Below are positions 32,203 through 42,289 of a DNA stretch of 64,000 nt, in pieces. This stretch comes from Sinohyriopsis cumingii (Eukaryota > Mollusca > Bivalvia > Unionida > Unionidae), in contig CM068839.1 in NCBI GenBank assembly GCA_028554795.2, positions 10,257,220-10,321,219 on the forward strand, written 5' to 3'. Every line of letters starts with the position of its first letter. The stretch's first letter is position 1. The notes under the pieces were generated by a model. It had not been told where the DNA came from, ran no database searches, and was given only the letters and a program-made list of their open reading frames with translations. The position numbers and the translations under genes are program-made.

Positions 32203-32595
32203 ATGAACACCAGACTAGCGAAACTGTTGGAACTTCATGTGCATCTGGATTATGCCAGGCGCCTGTTGAACGAACTGGCCGCGGAAGCCATTGTGGAAGA
32301 GGGAAGGATGAAAGAGGAGGAGAGAAGAAACAAAGAAGTGGAGGAGAGAAGATACAAAGAAGAGGCGGAGAGAAGATACAAAGAAGAGGCAGAAAGAAGA
32401 TACAAAGAAGAGGAGGAGAAGAGAAGAAACAAAGTAGAGGAGGAAAAGGAGAGAAGAAATTTCAGAATCCCAGAGACAGAAAATTGGGATTCTGAAGCTA
32501 TTTATCCTCCCTCTGCTTTCTCCCCAAAAAAAGTAAAAAGCAACTGGAGAACAAGATGTGTATGTGGCGCCAGGCCTGGAAGGTGCCATCATTAA
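32203..32595 (+). CDS. R2 terminal gene, element A
   Basis: The 130-residue product has the LAKLLELHVHLDYARRLLNE helix, a Glu/Arg/Lys coiled coil with repeated RRYKEEAE units, a conserved FRIPETENWDSEA block and the C-terminal RCVCGARPGRCHH. The number of charged repeats differs between Z, A and B. The ATG at 32203 matches the starts in Z and B. Confidence 0.65.
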   Translation: MNTRLAKLLELHVHLDYARRLLNELAAEAIVEEGRMKEEERRNKEVEERRYKEEAERRYKEEAERRYKEEEEKRRNKVEEEKERRNFRIPETENWDSEAIYPPSAFSPKKVKSNWRTRCVCGARPGRCHH

Positions 32596-32622
32596 CCAGG
32601 TGTCCATGAAGTTCCAAAAAAC

Positions 32623-32660
32623 AGCCCTTTTCAGGGCTACCCAATACTCTAGAAAAGAAA
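32623..32660 (+). terminator. Histone-type mRNA 3' end after R2 (A)
   Basis: Stem AGCCCT/AGGGCT with loop TTTC (32623-32638), ACCCA, then CTAGAAAAGAAAT; 27 bases after the R2 stop. Confidence 0.85.
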
Positions 32661-33076
32661 TAACCATCAATTTGCCAATGTGTGTAGGTAGAGTAGTGTG
32701 AATATAAACACTGACTCTTTTTTCATAGTGCGAGTGTATGTGTTTGTGTGTTTGTGTTTGTAACCGCTCACGTAAGTTAGTGTGAATAGTAGATTATGGG
32801 TTTGTTTATTGTTTCTTAGCGTATGTGGAGAGTACAGTTTGGGTTTTGTAACCGCTCACGTACGATTGTGTGGATAGTAGATTATAGATTTTGTTCATTG
32901 TTTCTTAGCGTATGTGGAGAGTATAGTTTGGGTTTTGTAACCGCTCACGTACGATTGTGTGGATAGTAGATTATGGATTTTGTTTTAATGATTTGCGTGT
33001 GTAAATAGTAGATTTGGGGTTTGTTTATTGTTGCTTCACTTATGTGGATAGTATATCATATGAAATGAGAAAAGTA
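32661..33076 (+). repeat. R2-R3 spacer with repeated GTAACCGCTCACGTA units (A)
   Basis: TTTGTAACCGCTCACGTA followed by TGTGTGGATAGTAGATTATG-type sequence recurs three times at about 80-base intervals. B has two such units. No gene. Confidence 0.6.
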
Positions 33077-33183
33077 GGGGATGTTTTCCTTCACGTCCGC
33101 GCGTTGTTTGGTCATGATCTAGGTAAGATCAATTTTATGTTTTTAGGGGATGTTTTCCTTCACGTCCGCGCTTTTCGTATAAG
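33077..33183 (+). promoter_or_regulatory. R3 promoter with duplicated cassette (A)
   Basis: GATGTTTTCCTTCACGTCCG occurs twice (about 33079 and 33149) with TCATGATCTAGGTAAGATC between, then TATAAG (33178-33183), 41 bases before the ATG. Confidence 0.6.
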
Positions 33184-33223
33184 AACCCACAGTATTCGTC
33201 GTTCAAACCATTCTACAAAGAAT

Positions 33224-33556
33224 ATGGCTTCGAACCACCTTGACAAAATGCAAAAATTACAAGACGTCCTGGACAATTTAGGAATGATGGAGCAGATGTT
33301 AGTGAGACTCAATGAAGACCACTATTCTTATAGTCCCCATCGAGTAAAGATGGAGATTAATAACTTAAGAAAAGTAAAGGACATAATAAGTGGTGTCATG
33401 AAAGAAGTAAAGGAGGAGAAGGAGGATGAAGAGGAAAGGATAAGGATAAGAGAATGGAATGAAAAAATTGAAAAGGAAGAAGAAAATGAGAAGAGGAAGA
33501 AAGAAGAGGAGGAGAAGAAAGAAGAGGAGGAGAAAAAAAGAAGAGAAAGAGCGTAG
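33224..33556 (+). CDS. R3 terminal gene, element A (tail lost by a frameshift)
   Basis: The 110-residue product keeps the helical module (LQDVLDNLGMMEQMLVRL) and the charged coiled coil, but relative to Z a frameshift near 33535 ends it at ERA; the Trp/Arg tail coding is still present in another frame up to about 33597. The ATG at 33224 corresponds to that in Z. Confidence 0.6.
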   Translation: MASNHLDKMQKLQDVLDNLGMMEQMLVRLNEDHYSYSPHRVKMEINNLRKVKDIISGVMKEVKEEKEDEEERIRIREWNEKIEKEEENEKRKKEEEEKKEEEEKKRRERA

Positions 33557-33614
33557 GAGAGAAAATAAGAAGTTGGTGGAGAAAAAGAAGAAATTAGAAG
33601 CAGAAGAAAGCAGA

Positions 33615-34157
33615 AGAAACCCAAAGGCTCTTTTCAGGGCCACCCACATTTCTCGAAAAGAGAATGACTTTCAATTGCCTACCCCTTTTTTTTTTAAAAA
33701 ATATTTTTTAAAAAAAAATCCCATGTTCAATTTCCCTTGACGCTATACAGTCCCACCCTGTTTAAATTCCTTTGACACTATACAGTCCCTATTCCCATGT
33801 TCAATTCCCCTTGTCCCTAAAGTAGTTTTTTTTTCTAACATGTTCAATTCCCCTTTGTCCCTAGACAAACCCAAACTCTATTCCCATGTTCAATTCCCCT
33901 TGTCCCTAGACAGACCCAAACTCTATTCCCCATGTTCAATTGCCTTTGTCCCTAGAATCGATATTTTTTTCCATTGTTCGAATGCCTTTGTCGCTAAAAT
34001 GGATATTTCCTTTTTTTTCCTTTCTCCAATGTTAAATTCCATTGTCGCTAATCTTACCCAGGGTGGTTAATGTTAAATTTCCATTGTCGCTAATCTTACC
34101 CAGGGGGTGTTTTAAATGCTAATTCCCATTGTCGCTAATCTCACCCCATTCACTACT
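33615..34157 (+). repeat. Right terminal inverted repeat of element A
   Basis: Starts at the stem-loop and ends in CACCCCATTCACTACT. Inner units have the core TTGACGCTATACAGTCCC, the middle ones TTGTCCCTAGACAGACCC, the outer ones TTGTCGCTAATCTTACCC. The two innermost cores also occur in the inner left end of B. Confidence 0.85.
33626..33663 (+). terminator. Histone-type mRNA 3' end after R3 (A), inside the TIR
   Basis: Flank CCCAAA, stem GGCTCT/AGGGCC with one wobble pair, loop TTTC (33626-33641), ACCCA, then TCTCGAAAAGAGAA. GGCTCT is exactly the left stem of the common metazoan histone form. Confidence 0.88.
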
Positions 34158-34511
34158 AATGATATAAACCATACAACTATTTCGACGGGTACTTAGTACT
34201 CATTCAATGATATAAACCCTACGACTATTTCGACGGGTACTTAGTACTCATTCAATGATATAAACCCTACGACTATTTCGACGGGTACTTAGTACTCATT
34301 CAGTGATATAAACCCTACGACTATTTCGACGGGTACTTAGTACTCATTCAATGATATAAACCCTACGACTATTTCGACGGGTACTTAGTACTCATTCAGT
34401 GATATAAACCCTACGACTATTTCGACGGGTATTTAGTACTCAATCAGTTATATAAACCCTACGACTATTTCCACGGGTACTTAGTACTCATTCAATGATA
34501 TAAACCCTACA
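34158..34511 (+). repeat. 48-bp minisatellite at the right flank of A, about seven copies
   Basis: Units such as AATGATATAAACCCTACGAC followed by TATTTCGACGGGTACTTAGTACTCATTC repeat with a 48-base period. The first six bases are the right target duplication of A. Confidence 0.95.
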
Positions 34512-35506
34512 TTTATAAAGCCTAGCATTTATAAATTCACACATAAGCTAAATCGTTAATATGGTTGAGATTTACTTTGAGTTAGGCTTGGAAATGGGTT
34601 GGCTTGTTGGTGACTGCCTGTCACCGTTAGACGAGCATTGGAGATCAAATGCGTAACTTGGGCTGCAAATGAGCAGCCGACTTGTTTCACATATTTACGT
34701 GTGTCTGCTACAGAGGTAAATATCTAAAAATCTAGATGGTTGAGGGGTGATGAAAAGTATGCTAATTTGTTATAGTACTAGTGAACTTTATTCATGCATA
34801 AGGCACATACTGATTCTTTTAGCTGCCTTATCACAGGAAAATATTCAAAATAGCTATTTCCTGTCAAAAATGAATGTAAAATTTAGGGGTTGGTGGCAGT
34901 GTTGGTTCAGTATAAAAACCACCATTTGCATCAGGAATTAACCTGATTGCTGCAGTCAAAGTCTCACATGTATGCTTTCTACAAAAATCATTAGTTTTTA
35001 TTTGTATTATCAGTGTAAAATTATTCTCATTTTTCTGCAATAGGTCATTGTTGGATGAAAATTCACCAGAAAAACTGTCCAGTGAGACCTAAGGTATGGG
35101 AAAAAAATATTACCTCCGGAGCGAAGCTGAAGTCATATGAAAGTCACGTGAGATCTGTTTTCTTGTACGGCTCTGAAAGATGTGGACTCATTAAAGAGAA
35201 AGAGAGCAAGTTGCGACGATTTTATAGATCTGGGACCGTTGCAGAAAAAGAGAGTAGGTTACAATGATTTTTCATAAATATGGGATAATTAAAGAGAAAG
35301 CGAGCAAGTTGGGAGGATTTAAAGGTTATTGTCTAACGAAGAATTTTGCAGATAAGTGAGATGTGAAAAGTAAGAAAGAAATCTAAGAAAGAATTTGTTT
35401 AAACTGCAGAACACCAGAAATTTAGAAACATTTAGGGAACTGGTTTTGACATATACAAACAACGAAGAGCACAATAAATCCAAATAAGGTACTAAAACTA
35501 ACACTA
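34512..35506. other. Host spacer between A and B
   Basis: About 1 kb of host DNA. The only recognisable part is the reverse-transcriptase-like remnant listed separately. Confidence 0.4.
35130..35225 (+). pseudogene. Possible LINE reverse-transcriptase C-terminal remnant
   Basis: The frame reads KLKSYESHVRSVFLYGSE and then a Lys/Glu segment, resembling the end of the reverse-transcriptase domain of non-LTR elements (pattern ...vrsvLLYGsE.W). It is short and isolated. Confidence 0.35.
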
Positions 35507-35512
35507 ATCGGT
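35507..35512 (+). repeat. Target-site duplication of B (left)
   Basis: ATCGGT, identical to 56378-56383. Six bases is the length made by Polinton integrases. Confidence 0.9.
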
Positions 35513-35704
35513 AGTAGTAATGGGGGACGATTTAGGGACTATGGGACTTATCATTAAAAACACCCCTGGGACGATATAGGGACTATGTAAATTTAACATG
35601 GAGAAAACCCCTGGGACGATATAGGGACAAGGGGAATTAACATTAGGGAATAGTTCGTGGGACGATATAGGGACAAGGGAAATTGAACATGGGGAAAAAG
35701 TCTT
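35513..35704 (+). repeat. Outer left terminal inverted repeat of B
   Basis: Four units with the core TGGGACGATATAGGGAC alternate with TTTAACATGG-type frames. It matches 56160-56377 inverted, though the right side has one more unit. It stops abruptly at GTCTT, where the right side continues GGGTCACTC. Confidence 0.85.
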
Positions 35705-35969
35705 AAGAAACCAGATTGGTTAAGAGTCAAATGTTGGACATCACCGAGACCAGTATTTAAACTTCATTTCATAAACGATATTGAATCATTACCTAAAGAA
35801 CTGCAAGAGAAGATTTACAAAGAAGTTTGGCAGGGGTTTGCCAGAGTGAAATCTCAATGGGTCACTGTAGAACTTTTGTGTCGAGAAATTCATAAGAGGA
35901 AAGTGAAGAAAGTCAACCAGTGTGTTAGATTTCTTTGGGTCAAGTGTGCATTCGTCCTATTATATCACT
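35705..35969 (+). pseudogene. F-box-like gene remnant between outer and inner left ends of B
   Basis: The frame has SLPKELQEKIYKEVWQGFAR, the same LPxELxxxIYxE pattern as the two F-box-like genes of B at 43436 and 43901, and runs to the TAG just before the inner AGTAGT end. There is no good ATG, so the 5' part is lost. It shows that another element version had such a gene close to its end. Confidence 0.55.
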
Positions 35970-35972
35970 CTA

Positions 35973-36310
35973 AGTAGTGAAAGGGGACGATTCAGCGACA
36001 ATGGGAATTAGCATTACAGACCCCCCCCCCCCGGGACTGTTTAGCGACTATGTAAATTTAACATGGAGAAAAATCGTGGGACTGTTTAGCGACAAGGGAA
36101 ATTAACATGGGAAATAGATTTTGGGACTGTTGAGCGACAAGGGGAATTTAAACAGGGTGGGACTGTATAGCGTCAAGGGAAAATTTAACATGGGATTTTT
36201 AAAAAAAATAAAAATAAAAAAAAAAAAAAAGGGGTAGGCAATTGAAAGTCAATCTCTTTTCGAGACCTATGAGTGGCCCTGAAAAGTACCTTTGGATTTA
36301 TGTTAATATG
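35973..36310 (+). repeat. Inner left terminal-repeat-like end of B
   Basis: Starts AGTAGTGAAAGGGGACGATT and carries units with the core GGGACTGTTTAGCGAC, then GGACTGTATAGCGTCAAGGG, which equals the innermost core of the A right end. It leads into the minus-strand stem-loop as the A left end does. It has the form of a complete element end inside B. Confidence 0.8.
36251..36290 (-). terminator. Degraded histone-type 3' end of the left minus-strand gene (B)
   Basis: On the minus strand GGTACT-TTTC-AGGGCC (36290-36275) followed by ACTCA and CGAAAAGAGA. Two stem bases differ from A, giving one mismatch and one wobble; the rest of the signal is kept. Confidence 0.7.
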
Positions 36311-36313
36311 CCC

Positions 36314-36544
36314 TTAACATAAAGGGCATCTGCGGCATCTTCTTGTCCTCAAGCTGCGTCTTACTCGAGGGCCATAAATCAGTGTCCTCTTGAGGCAACC
36401 TTGTCTCTCCACGTACACTCTTTGTATCCACAGACTGGTGTCTGACTTGTGGACAACTGTCCACTTGGATCGGACATACATTAGCATGTCCGTCCTAAAC
36501 ATCATTGAAGAAACAAGGGTGGATGATTCGACTGTGGTCCACAT
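36314..36544 (-). CDS. Left-end small basic protein, element B
   Basis: The 76-residue product matches the A protein: the first 31 residues are identical, and substitutions cluster in the middle and the Arg-rich tail, which ends CRRCPLC. TATAAATA on the minus strand (36596-36589) precedes it. It converges on the TIR and ends in a stem-loop 24 bases after the stop. Function unknown. Confidence 0.6.
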   Translation of the reverse strand: MWTTVESSTLVSSMMFRTDMLMYVRSKWTVVHKSDTSLWIQRVYVERQGCLKRTLIYGPRVRRSLRTRRCRRCPLC

Positions 36545-36700
36545 CTTGAGGCGCCGAGAACAGGTGAATCAATGCACTGAACTGCGCTTATTTATAGGGG
36601 TAGGAAGGATTGAAATGGATTGAGTTCATTGACCAATCCAAACACGCGTTACAAAATTCAGTCAGCCCGCATCCAATCCGAAGAGAGCAGTCTGTGACGT

Positions 36701-36716
36701 CACGTGGTCTATATAG
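36701..36716 (+). promoter_or_regulatory. L1 promoter core (B)
   Basis: TGACGTCACGTGG (36695-36707) followed by TATATAG (36710-36716), as in A. Confidence 0.6.
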
Positions 36717-36763
36717 ATTCGCTAGCGCCTGTGTGTAGTCAATCTATGCGACAGTGATTCAAC

Positions 36764-37335
36764 ATGACGGAAACTCAGAAAACGATCCATTGGGGTGCAC
36801 CAGCAGTGGAGACCACCCAAGGGAACCCGGACTTACTTTCAGAAGAGGTAAATTGGGATTTTGTGGATTTTCTTACCTCGCAAGAATTTGTTCCGGAACC
36901 TTCGTCACCTTCATTACCGCAATTGGAGAATTTTAGACAGAGACAGAAAGAAGAATTGGAGCAATTTATACAACGACAAAAGGAAGCGGAACAAGCTTTT
37001 CTCCTACAGCAACAGCAGCAAGAAGAAGAGGTAAGAAAAAAAACCAACAGCAAGAAGAAGTAGCAGCAAAGAAACAAGAGGGTGAAAATCAAACAGTCAC
37101 GGTACTGTTGGACATTTTAGCGGAGTTAAGAAGTCTGAAACAAATGTATCAGACATCTTTATTACGACCGAAGAGAATACGACCTTCCCGAGCTAAACAC
37201 GTCAACCCTGTGACTAAGCCTACCGTACCACCCTTAGTGATTTCAACCAAATCATCATCATCATCAACAGTACGCAGTCCAGAAGTAGGCCTTGGCCGTG
37301 GCAAAGGCTTAAAGCAGTTAAAGTTGATTGCTTAA
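36764..37335 (+). pseudogene. L1 acidic Q-rich protein, element B, frameshifted
   Basis: The first 99 residues match A and end in a shifted run after KKTNSKKK (near 37045). The C-terminal part (LDILAELRSLKQMY to the end) is intact in another frame from about 37108. The promoter and 3' stem-loop are preserved. Confidence 0.7.
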
Positions 37336-37356
37336 ACTCACCCCTACACCAAAAAA

Positions 37357-37395
37357 GGCCCTTTTCAGGGCCACCCACGTCTCTCGAAAAGAGAT
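37357..37395 (+). terminator. Histone-type mRNA 3' end after L1 (B)
   Basis: GGCCCT-TTTC-AGGGCC (37357-37372), ACCCA, then CTCTCGAAAAGAGAT. Confidence 0.88.
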
Positions 37396-37619
37396 AGACT
37401 TTCAATTGCCAATAATTCAAAAATCAACAAAAAAAACCATTTTCCCCTATAGTACGTGTATATGAGTGCGTGAGTGTAGCTTCTTACTTAAAATCAAAAC
37501 TCACAGACACTTACCTTATATGATTAATTTATTCTTTTCTCAATAGTTACAATCCAATTCACAATTCACAATTCACAACAGAAAACTTTAAAAAGTTCAT
37601 AGACTTCTTCTATCTCATT

Positions 37620-38069
37620 GTTTACTCTCTCTTTTTTTTTCAATTTCTTCACCTTCACAGTCTTTTCCTCTTCTTCCTCCTCACTTTCTTCCCTTCTTCT
37701 TTTCTTCTCCTGTTTCTTTTTCTTCACCTGGCTAATTTCTTCCTCTGAAGAATCCCTCTCTTCTTCTGAAGAATCCCTCTTTTCTTCCGACTCCTCTTGT
37801 TTCTTTTTTGGGCAATCTGGAGACCAATGTCCTTTTTCTTGACAATAATAACAGGTATCTTGACTTTTGTCTTTTCTAGCCCCTGTTTTTCTTTTTTGAC
37901 GGTCTGGACACTCTGAAGACCAATGCCCTTTCTTTTGACAGATATAGCAAGTATCTTGACTTTAATCTCGAAAGGAAGGATAGTAGTCCGTCGGCTGGTC
38001 TGAAGAGAATTTTCTAATAACTCCTTGCAAAGCTCTGATGAAACGTTCGATTTGGCTAGTCTCTTCCAT
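37620..38069 (-). pseudogene. Zinc-knuckle protein gene, element B, nonsense codon
   Basis: From the ATG at 38069 a TAA interrupts the frame just before the first CCHC knuckle (near 37965), where A has a Lys codon. Both knuckles are otherwise present (CxxCxxxGHxxxxC twice), the second being whole here, unlike in A. The Ser/Glu and Lys-rich tails are kept. Confidence 0.7.
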
Positions 38070-38149
38070 CGTTGTGCTCGGTTTGAGAGTGAAATGAATA
38101 GTGAAAGGACAAGACACACACCCTTTTACATACGCTGGTTTGCCATGAC

Positions 38150-38157
38150 TATAAATT
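38150..38157 (+). promoter_or_regulatory. TATA box of the polymerase gene (B)
   Basis: TATAAATT, 47 bases before the ATG at 38204. Confidence 0.6.
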
Positions 38158-38203
38158 AGTCTATGGTGTTTAAACTTGAGTCATTTGACGTTTTGCACTC
38201 AAG

Positions 38204-38854
38204 ATGAAACGACCCAATTCATTTGAGAAGAAAGAAGAAAGTAAGAGGCAGAAACGTGATCTATCGCCTCGTACCAGAGCTGAAGTCTTGGCACAAATTC
38301 ATGCCAGTGATTTTGAAGAGGACATGAGTGAACCAGAATCCGAACCTTCTAAACAAAGTTCACCACCCTTAGTTAACCCTGAAAAGTACTATTCCATTCG
38401 AGAGACGGAAAAGCGCTCCTCTAGAAAATTTAGAACCACGGCTTACAAATACACAGTGAAGTTTAAAGATTTCAAGGCTGAAGTACCGTTAGAGAAAGCA
38501 GAAGGGTTCATCACTGGGGTGTGGGATTCTTTGCTCACCGCACTCAAGCGACAATGTCAACCCAAAGAAGACGATCGCTTGAGACTTTCCATACAACACG
38601 ACGGTTTGAAATCCCCTGTTTGGATCGAGTTTAGCAGACCCGCAGAACTAACCCCTTCCAAAGTCATGGACAAGATTCAACACGTGCAACAATCTAATGA
38701 CCAGTTTGACATCACCGATGGAAAAGCCACACTGGACATGACCCACGTCTCTCCTCCTCAAGGGACCGGACAACGCAGTAAGGTGCTATTGGTGAACGAC
38801 CTTCGCAGCAGAGTCTCGTCCAAATTCACAATTCTCAAGACCAGATGTGTTTAG
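38204..38854 (+). CDS. N-terminal domain of Polinton PolB in its own frame, element B
   Basis: The 216-residue product is collinear with the A copy; a one-codon difference lies in the Glu-rich start. It carries the same PVWIEF, VQQSNDQFDIT and PPQGTGQ blocks. Its TAG overlaps the ATG of the 865-residue frame (ATGTGTTTAG). In the -1 frame there is a stop 76 bases before that TAG, so a frame change, if it happens, must occur within this window. Confidence 0.75.
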   Translation: MKRPNSFEKKEESKRQKRDLSPRTRAEVLAQIHASDFEEDMSEPESEPSKQSSPPLVNPEKYYSIRETEKRSSRKFRTTAYKYTVKFKDFKAEVPLEKAEGFITGVWDSLLTALKRQCQPKEDDRLRLSIQHDGLKSPVWIEFSRPAELTPSKVMDKIQHVQQSNDQFDITDGKATLDMTHVSPPQGTGQRSKVLLVNDLRSRVSSKFTILKTRCV

Positions 38855-41800
38855 CGCGAGCCATCGTGGTGGGACGAACGTATGCCAACAAGAATGACAC
38901 GACAGAATGGAAAAGAGCCTGGAAAATTATTCAACGATCGGACCGAGCCAAACAACGAAGTGAAGCAGAACTCCTGTTACAACAAGCCGGACTGTCCAAA
39001 GACACACCCTGCGGCATTCCTGAAATGCAAAAATTGCAAGATGTCCTAGCTCCACTCTACACCTTGAAAGTGCACCCTCAAGAAGTGCGTTGGCCTCTGT
39101 TGTTTCGAGGCCAAGACTTTAAGGACGGAAAATACATTCATGTCTATTATCACGATGACCATTTCGATACCATTACCAGTATCACTGCATTCCTGGGATA
39201 CGGTTATTACTGTGAGCAATGTGACTATGGTTATAATAATCGAGAGCAACACAAACATTGCGGATGGAAATGCTCAGGATGTTTAGCCTCTCCACCCTGT
39301 CTGAGCGAAGGACAAGAAAGAGTACATTGTCCTGCTTGTCTGCACACGTTTGTCAGCCCTGCCTGTTACCAACAACATCTGAAGACGCAAGGTTCACAGC
39401 AGAAATGTGCTTGTCAACTGCTGAGATTGTGCCCTACGTGTGGACAAGGCATACGTACCAATAATGCCAAGACACAAGTATGTTCAGGAAAGAAAAAATG
39501 TCACATTTGTCACCACATCGTGGACTTGGAACACCAATGCTACGTGCAAAAATACCAACCCCCACCAGAGAAAGAGGACGGTCACAAGAAGAAAGGCAAT
39601 TTCATCTTTTTCGATTTCGAATGCATGCAAGAGACCGGCATTCACATTCCTAATTTCTGCATGGCTCATCGAGCGTGCGAGAAGTGCATTCAGGAACCTA
39701 TCTTCAGTCATTGCCCTCACTGCATTAAGATTCCCGGAGGACTTGAAAAAATCTTTCGAGGACCGAACACGTTAGCCGATTTTGCCAAATGGGTCTTAGA
39801 CCCCATCGACAAGACGTGGAGCCAAGAGGACATCGAATGTTATGGAGATTGTCATCGTCATGCCACGGTGATGGTTCAGAATTTCTCCGGACACGATGGA
39901 CAGTTTCTTTTGACATACTATACGGAACAAGGCACCGAGCGTCCTAAAGTCACTTTGAACGGAGCCAAAATCATTTTCATGCAAGTGGGACAAGTACAGT
40001 TTAAAGATTCGATGAGTTACTTGGCCATGCCTTTGAGCCGAATGCCTAAAACGTTTGGAATAACAGAAATGGCTAAAGGGTACTTTCCACACTTTTTCAA
40101 TACGGAAGCCAATCAACACGCCGTTCTACCCCATTTACCTGAGGCTCACTATTACGACCCCCACAACATGCGTACCGAACAACGAGAAGCTTTCTACGCT
40201 TGGTACCAGGCTCACGCCTCCGACCCTTTCGACTTTCAGGAAGAAATGTTAAAGTATTGTCGTTCCGACGTGGACATTTTACGACGTTGCTGTGGAGAAT
40301 TTCGAGAACTGTTCATGGAACACGGAGGGGTCGATCCTTTGAAAGAAGCTTGCACCATTGCCAAAGCGTGTTCCTTAGTGTACCGCCAACGATTCATGCC
40401 TGAAAACACCGTGGCTGTCATCAGTCCTCAAACGACCAACTATGTCAAACGTCAATACTCGGTCAAAGCCGTACGCTGGTTACATTACTTGTGCGAAAAG
40501 GAAGACAAGTGGATTCAGGATGCCCGCAACGGAGGGGGCGAAAAGACCATTGGAACGCATTCGGTCGATGGCTGGGATTTAGAAAACCCCAAGATCGTGT
40601 ACGAGTTTAACGGTTGCTTATTTCACGGATGTCCCGTCTGTTATCCTGACCGTGGCACTAAAAATCAGTTTTTACAACGAACCATGGAAGACTTGTACCA
40701 GGCCACTTGTAAGCGACGCCTAAAGTTAGAAGAGGAAGGATATCAAGTGGTGGAAATGTGGGAACACGAGTACGATCACCGTTTGAAAACCGATCCCGAG
40801 TTTAAACGCCTCGTGGAAAGTTACCAGTTCATGGACCCGCTGAACCCGAGGGATAGTTTGTACGGAGGAAGGACCAATGCCACCTGTTTGCTGTACCAAG
40901 CCGACGAAGAGAAAGGAGAAGAAATCAAATACTTGGACGTGTGTTCGCTGTATCCTTACGTGTGCAAGTATTGTCGCTTTCCTGTATGGCACCCACAATT
41001 GTTGACGGAACACATCGACCTGAAAAACATTCGACAATTCGAAGGCTTGATCAAGTGCAAAGTTTTGCCTCCCACGAACCTATACCATCCCGTCTTACCT
41101 CACCATTGCCAAGGCAAACTGATGTTTCCTTTGTGCCGTACTTGTGCCGAAACGTGCAACCAAAATCAGCCTTCTCAGCACACCCAGGAGGAACGGGCCT
41201 TGACGGGAACCTGGGTCAGAGTAGAATTGTTCAAAGCTCTGGACATGGGATACCAACTGTTAGAAGTGTACGAAATTTGCCACTTTCCCAAGACACAACA
41301 ATACCACAAGGGTGACCCCACGCAGAAAGGCATTTTCGCCGACTACGTGGATGCCTTTTTGAAACTGAACCAAGAAGCCAGCGGCTATCCTTCCTGGTGT
41401 CACACTCCCGAAGAAAAAACAATTCAAAGGGAAATACTATGAACAAGAAGGCATCACTTAAGATCACATCGAGAAAAACGAAGGCAGGCGATCGTTTGCC
41501 AAAGTGATGTTAAATTGCTTGTGGGGAAAAATGGCACAACGACCCTGTTTACCCAAGACGGAATATTTGACAGAACCTTCCCGCTACTTCCAGATGATTC
41601 AAGACAAAACCAAATACATGAAACACGTGGACGTCGTTCGTGAGGATTTGATCTTGGTCAATTACGAAGAAGATCTGGACTTTGTAGAAGAAGACCCCTT
41701 TGGAAATGTCATCATTGCGGCTTACGTGACAGCTCATGCTCGCTTAAAATTGTACGAAGCTTTAGAACTGTTAGGGGAACGCGTCCTGTACTTTGACACG

Positions 41801-42289
41801 GACAGTTGCATTTACATCCATCACCCGAGTCAACAGCACCCTGACATCGAAGGAGACCGTTTAGGAGCCTGGACAGATGAGCATCCCGACGACAAGATTC
41901 TAAGTTTCGTCAGTGGCGGTCCCAAAAATTACGGCTACGTATACCGGGACAAACAAGGAGAAGTGCACACGAAGTGTAAAGTGAAAGGATTGACTCTGAA
42001 TTATCGTACCAGTCGAGTGGTCAACTTTGGGGTACTGAAAGAAGCCTTGCAGTCTGGAAAAGATCAACACTTTAAAGTGACCACCTATCAACCGAACAAG
42101 ATTGTACGTTTACCCACTCACCACATCGTCAGTCGACCCTTGGAAAAAGTCTATCAAATCGTGTACCAGAAGCGAGTGCGACTCCCCAACCACTTTACTT
42201 TGCCGTATGGACACGTTGGTATTAACATTGGTTGTAAGCGGATAGCCACCCACCAGAAGGATGACTTCGCCACAGCAAGAATCGAGTGA
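38845..42289 (+). pseudogene. POLB: Protein-primed family-B DNA polymerase, element B, broken once near the palm
   Basis: The first 865 codons are open and include the zinc-binding Cys/His region, Exo I FFDFEC, Exo II NFSGHDGQF, Exo III YCRSDVDIL, FNGCLFHGCPVCYP and Pol A DVCSLYP. A two-base loss near 41415 ends the frame at 41442, and the original frame also has a TAA at 41459-41461. The last part from 41504 has Pol B (NCLWGK), Pol C (FDTDSC) and a TLPYG end. A YGH replaces a Tyr-containing motif in Exo II relative to A. Protein-primed replication of the element is the expected role. Confidence 0.93.

Larger units (their letters stand above)
15823..34157 (+). mobile_element. Polinton/Maverick-type element A, complete but defective
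   Basis: The element is 18,335 bases long, has long imperfect inverted repeats beginning AGTAGTGAATGGGGTGAGAT and ending with its exact complement, and is flanked by the 6-bp duplication AATGAT. It carries the diagnostic Polinton set: protein-primed family-B polymerase, chromodomain integrase, packaging-type ATPase, minor and major capsid proteins. The protease is deleted except for its 3' end. PolB, integrase and ATPase carry stops or shifts, so the copy could not move by itself. Relative to B it lacks about 1.96 kb after the first BIR gene. Confidence 0.95.

Noticed and set aside
33118-33145. GTAAGATC...TTTTTAG in the promoter cassette as an intron
   Set aside because: It would be about 24 bases, too short for splicing in animals, and no coding is joined by it.
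31419-33649. Long minus-strand open frames over the R genes
   Set aside because: They mirror Glu/Lys and Gln codon runs of the plus-strand genes and have no promoter or 3' signal.
35513-36310. Simple nested insertion of a complete element in B
   Set aside because: The right end of B has no matching inner ACTACT end and no second target duplication.
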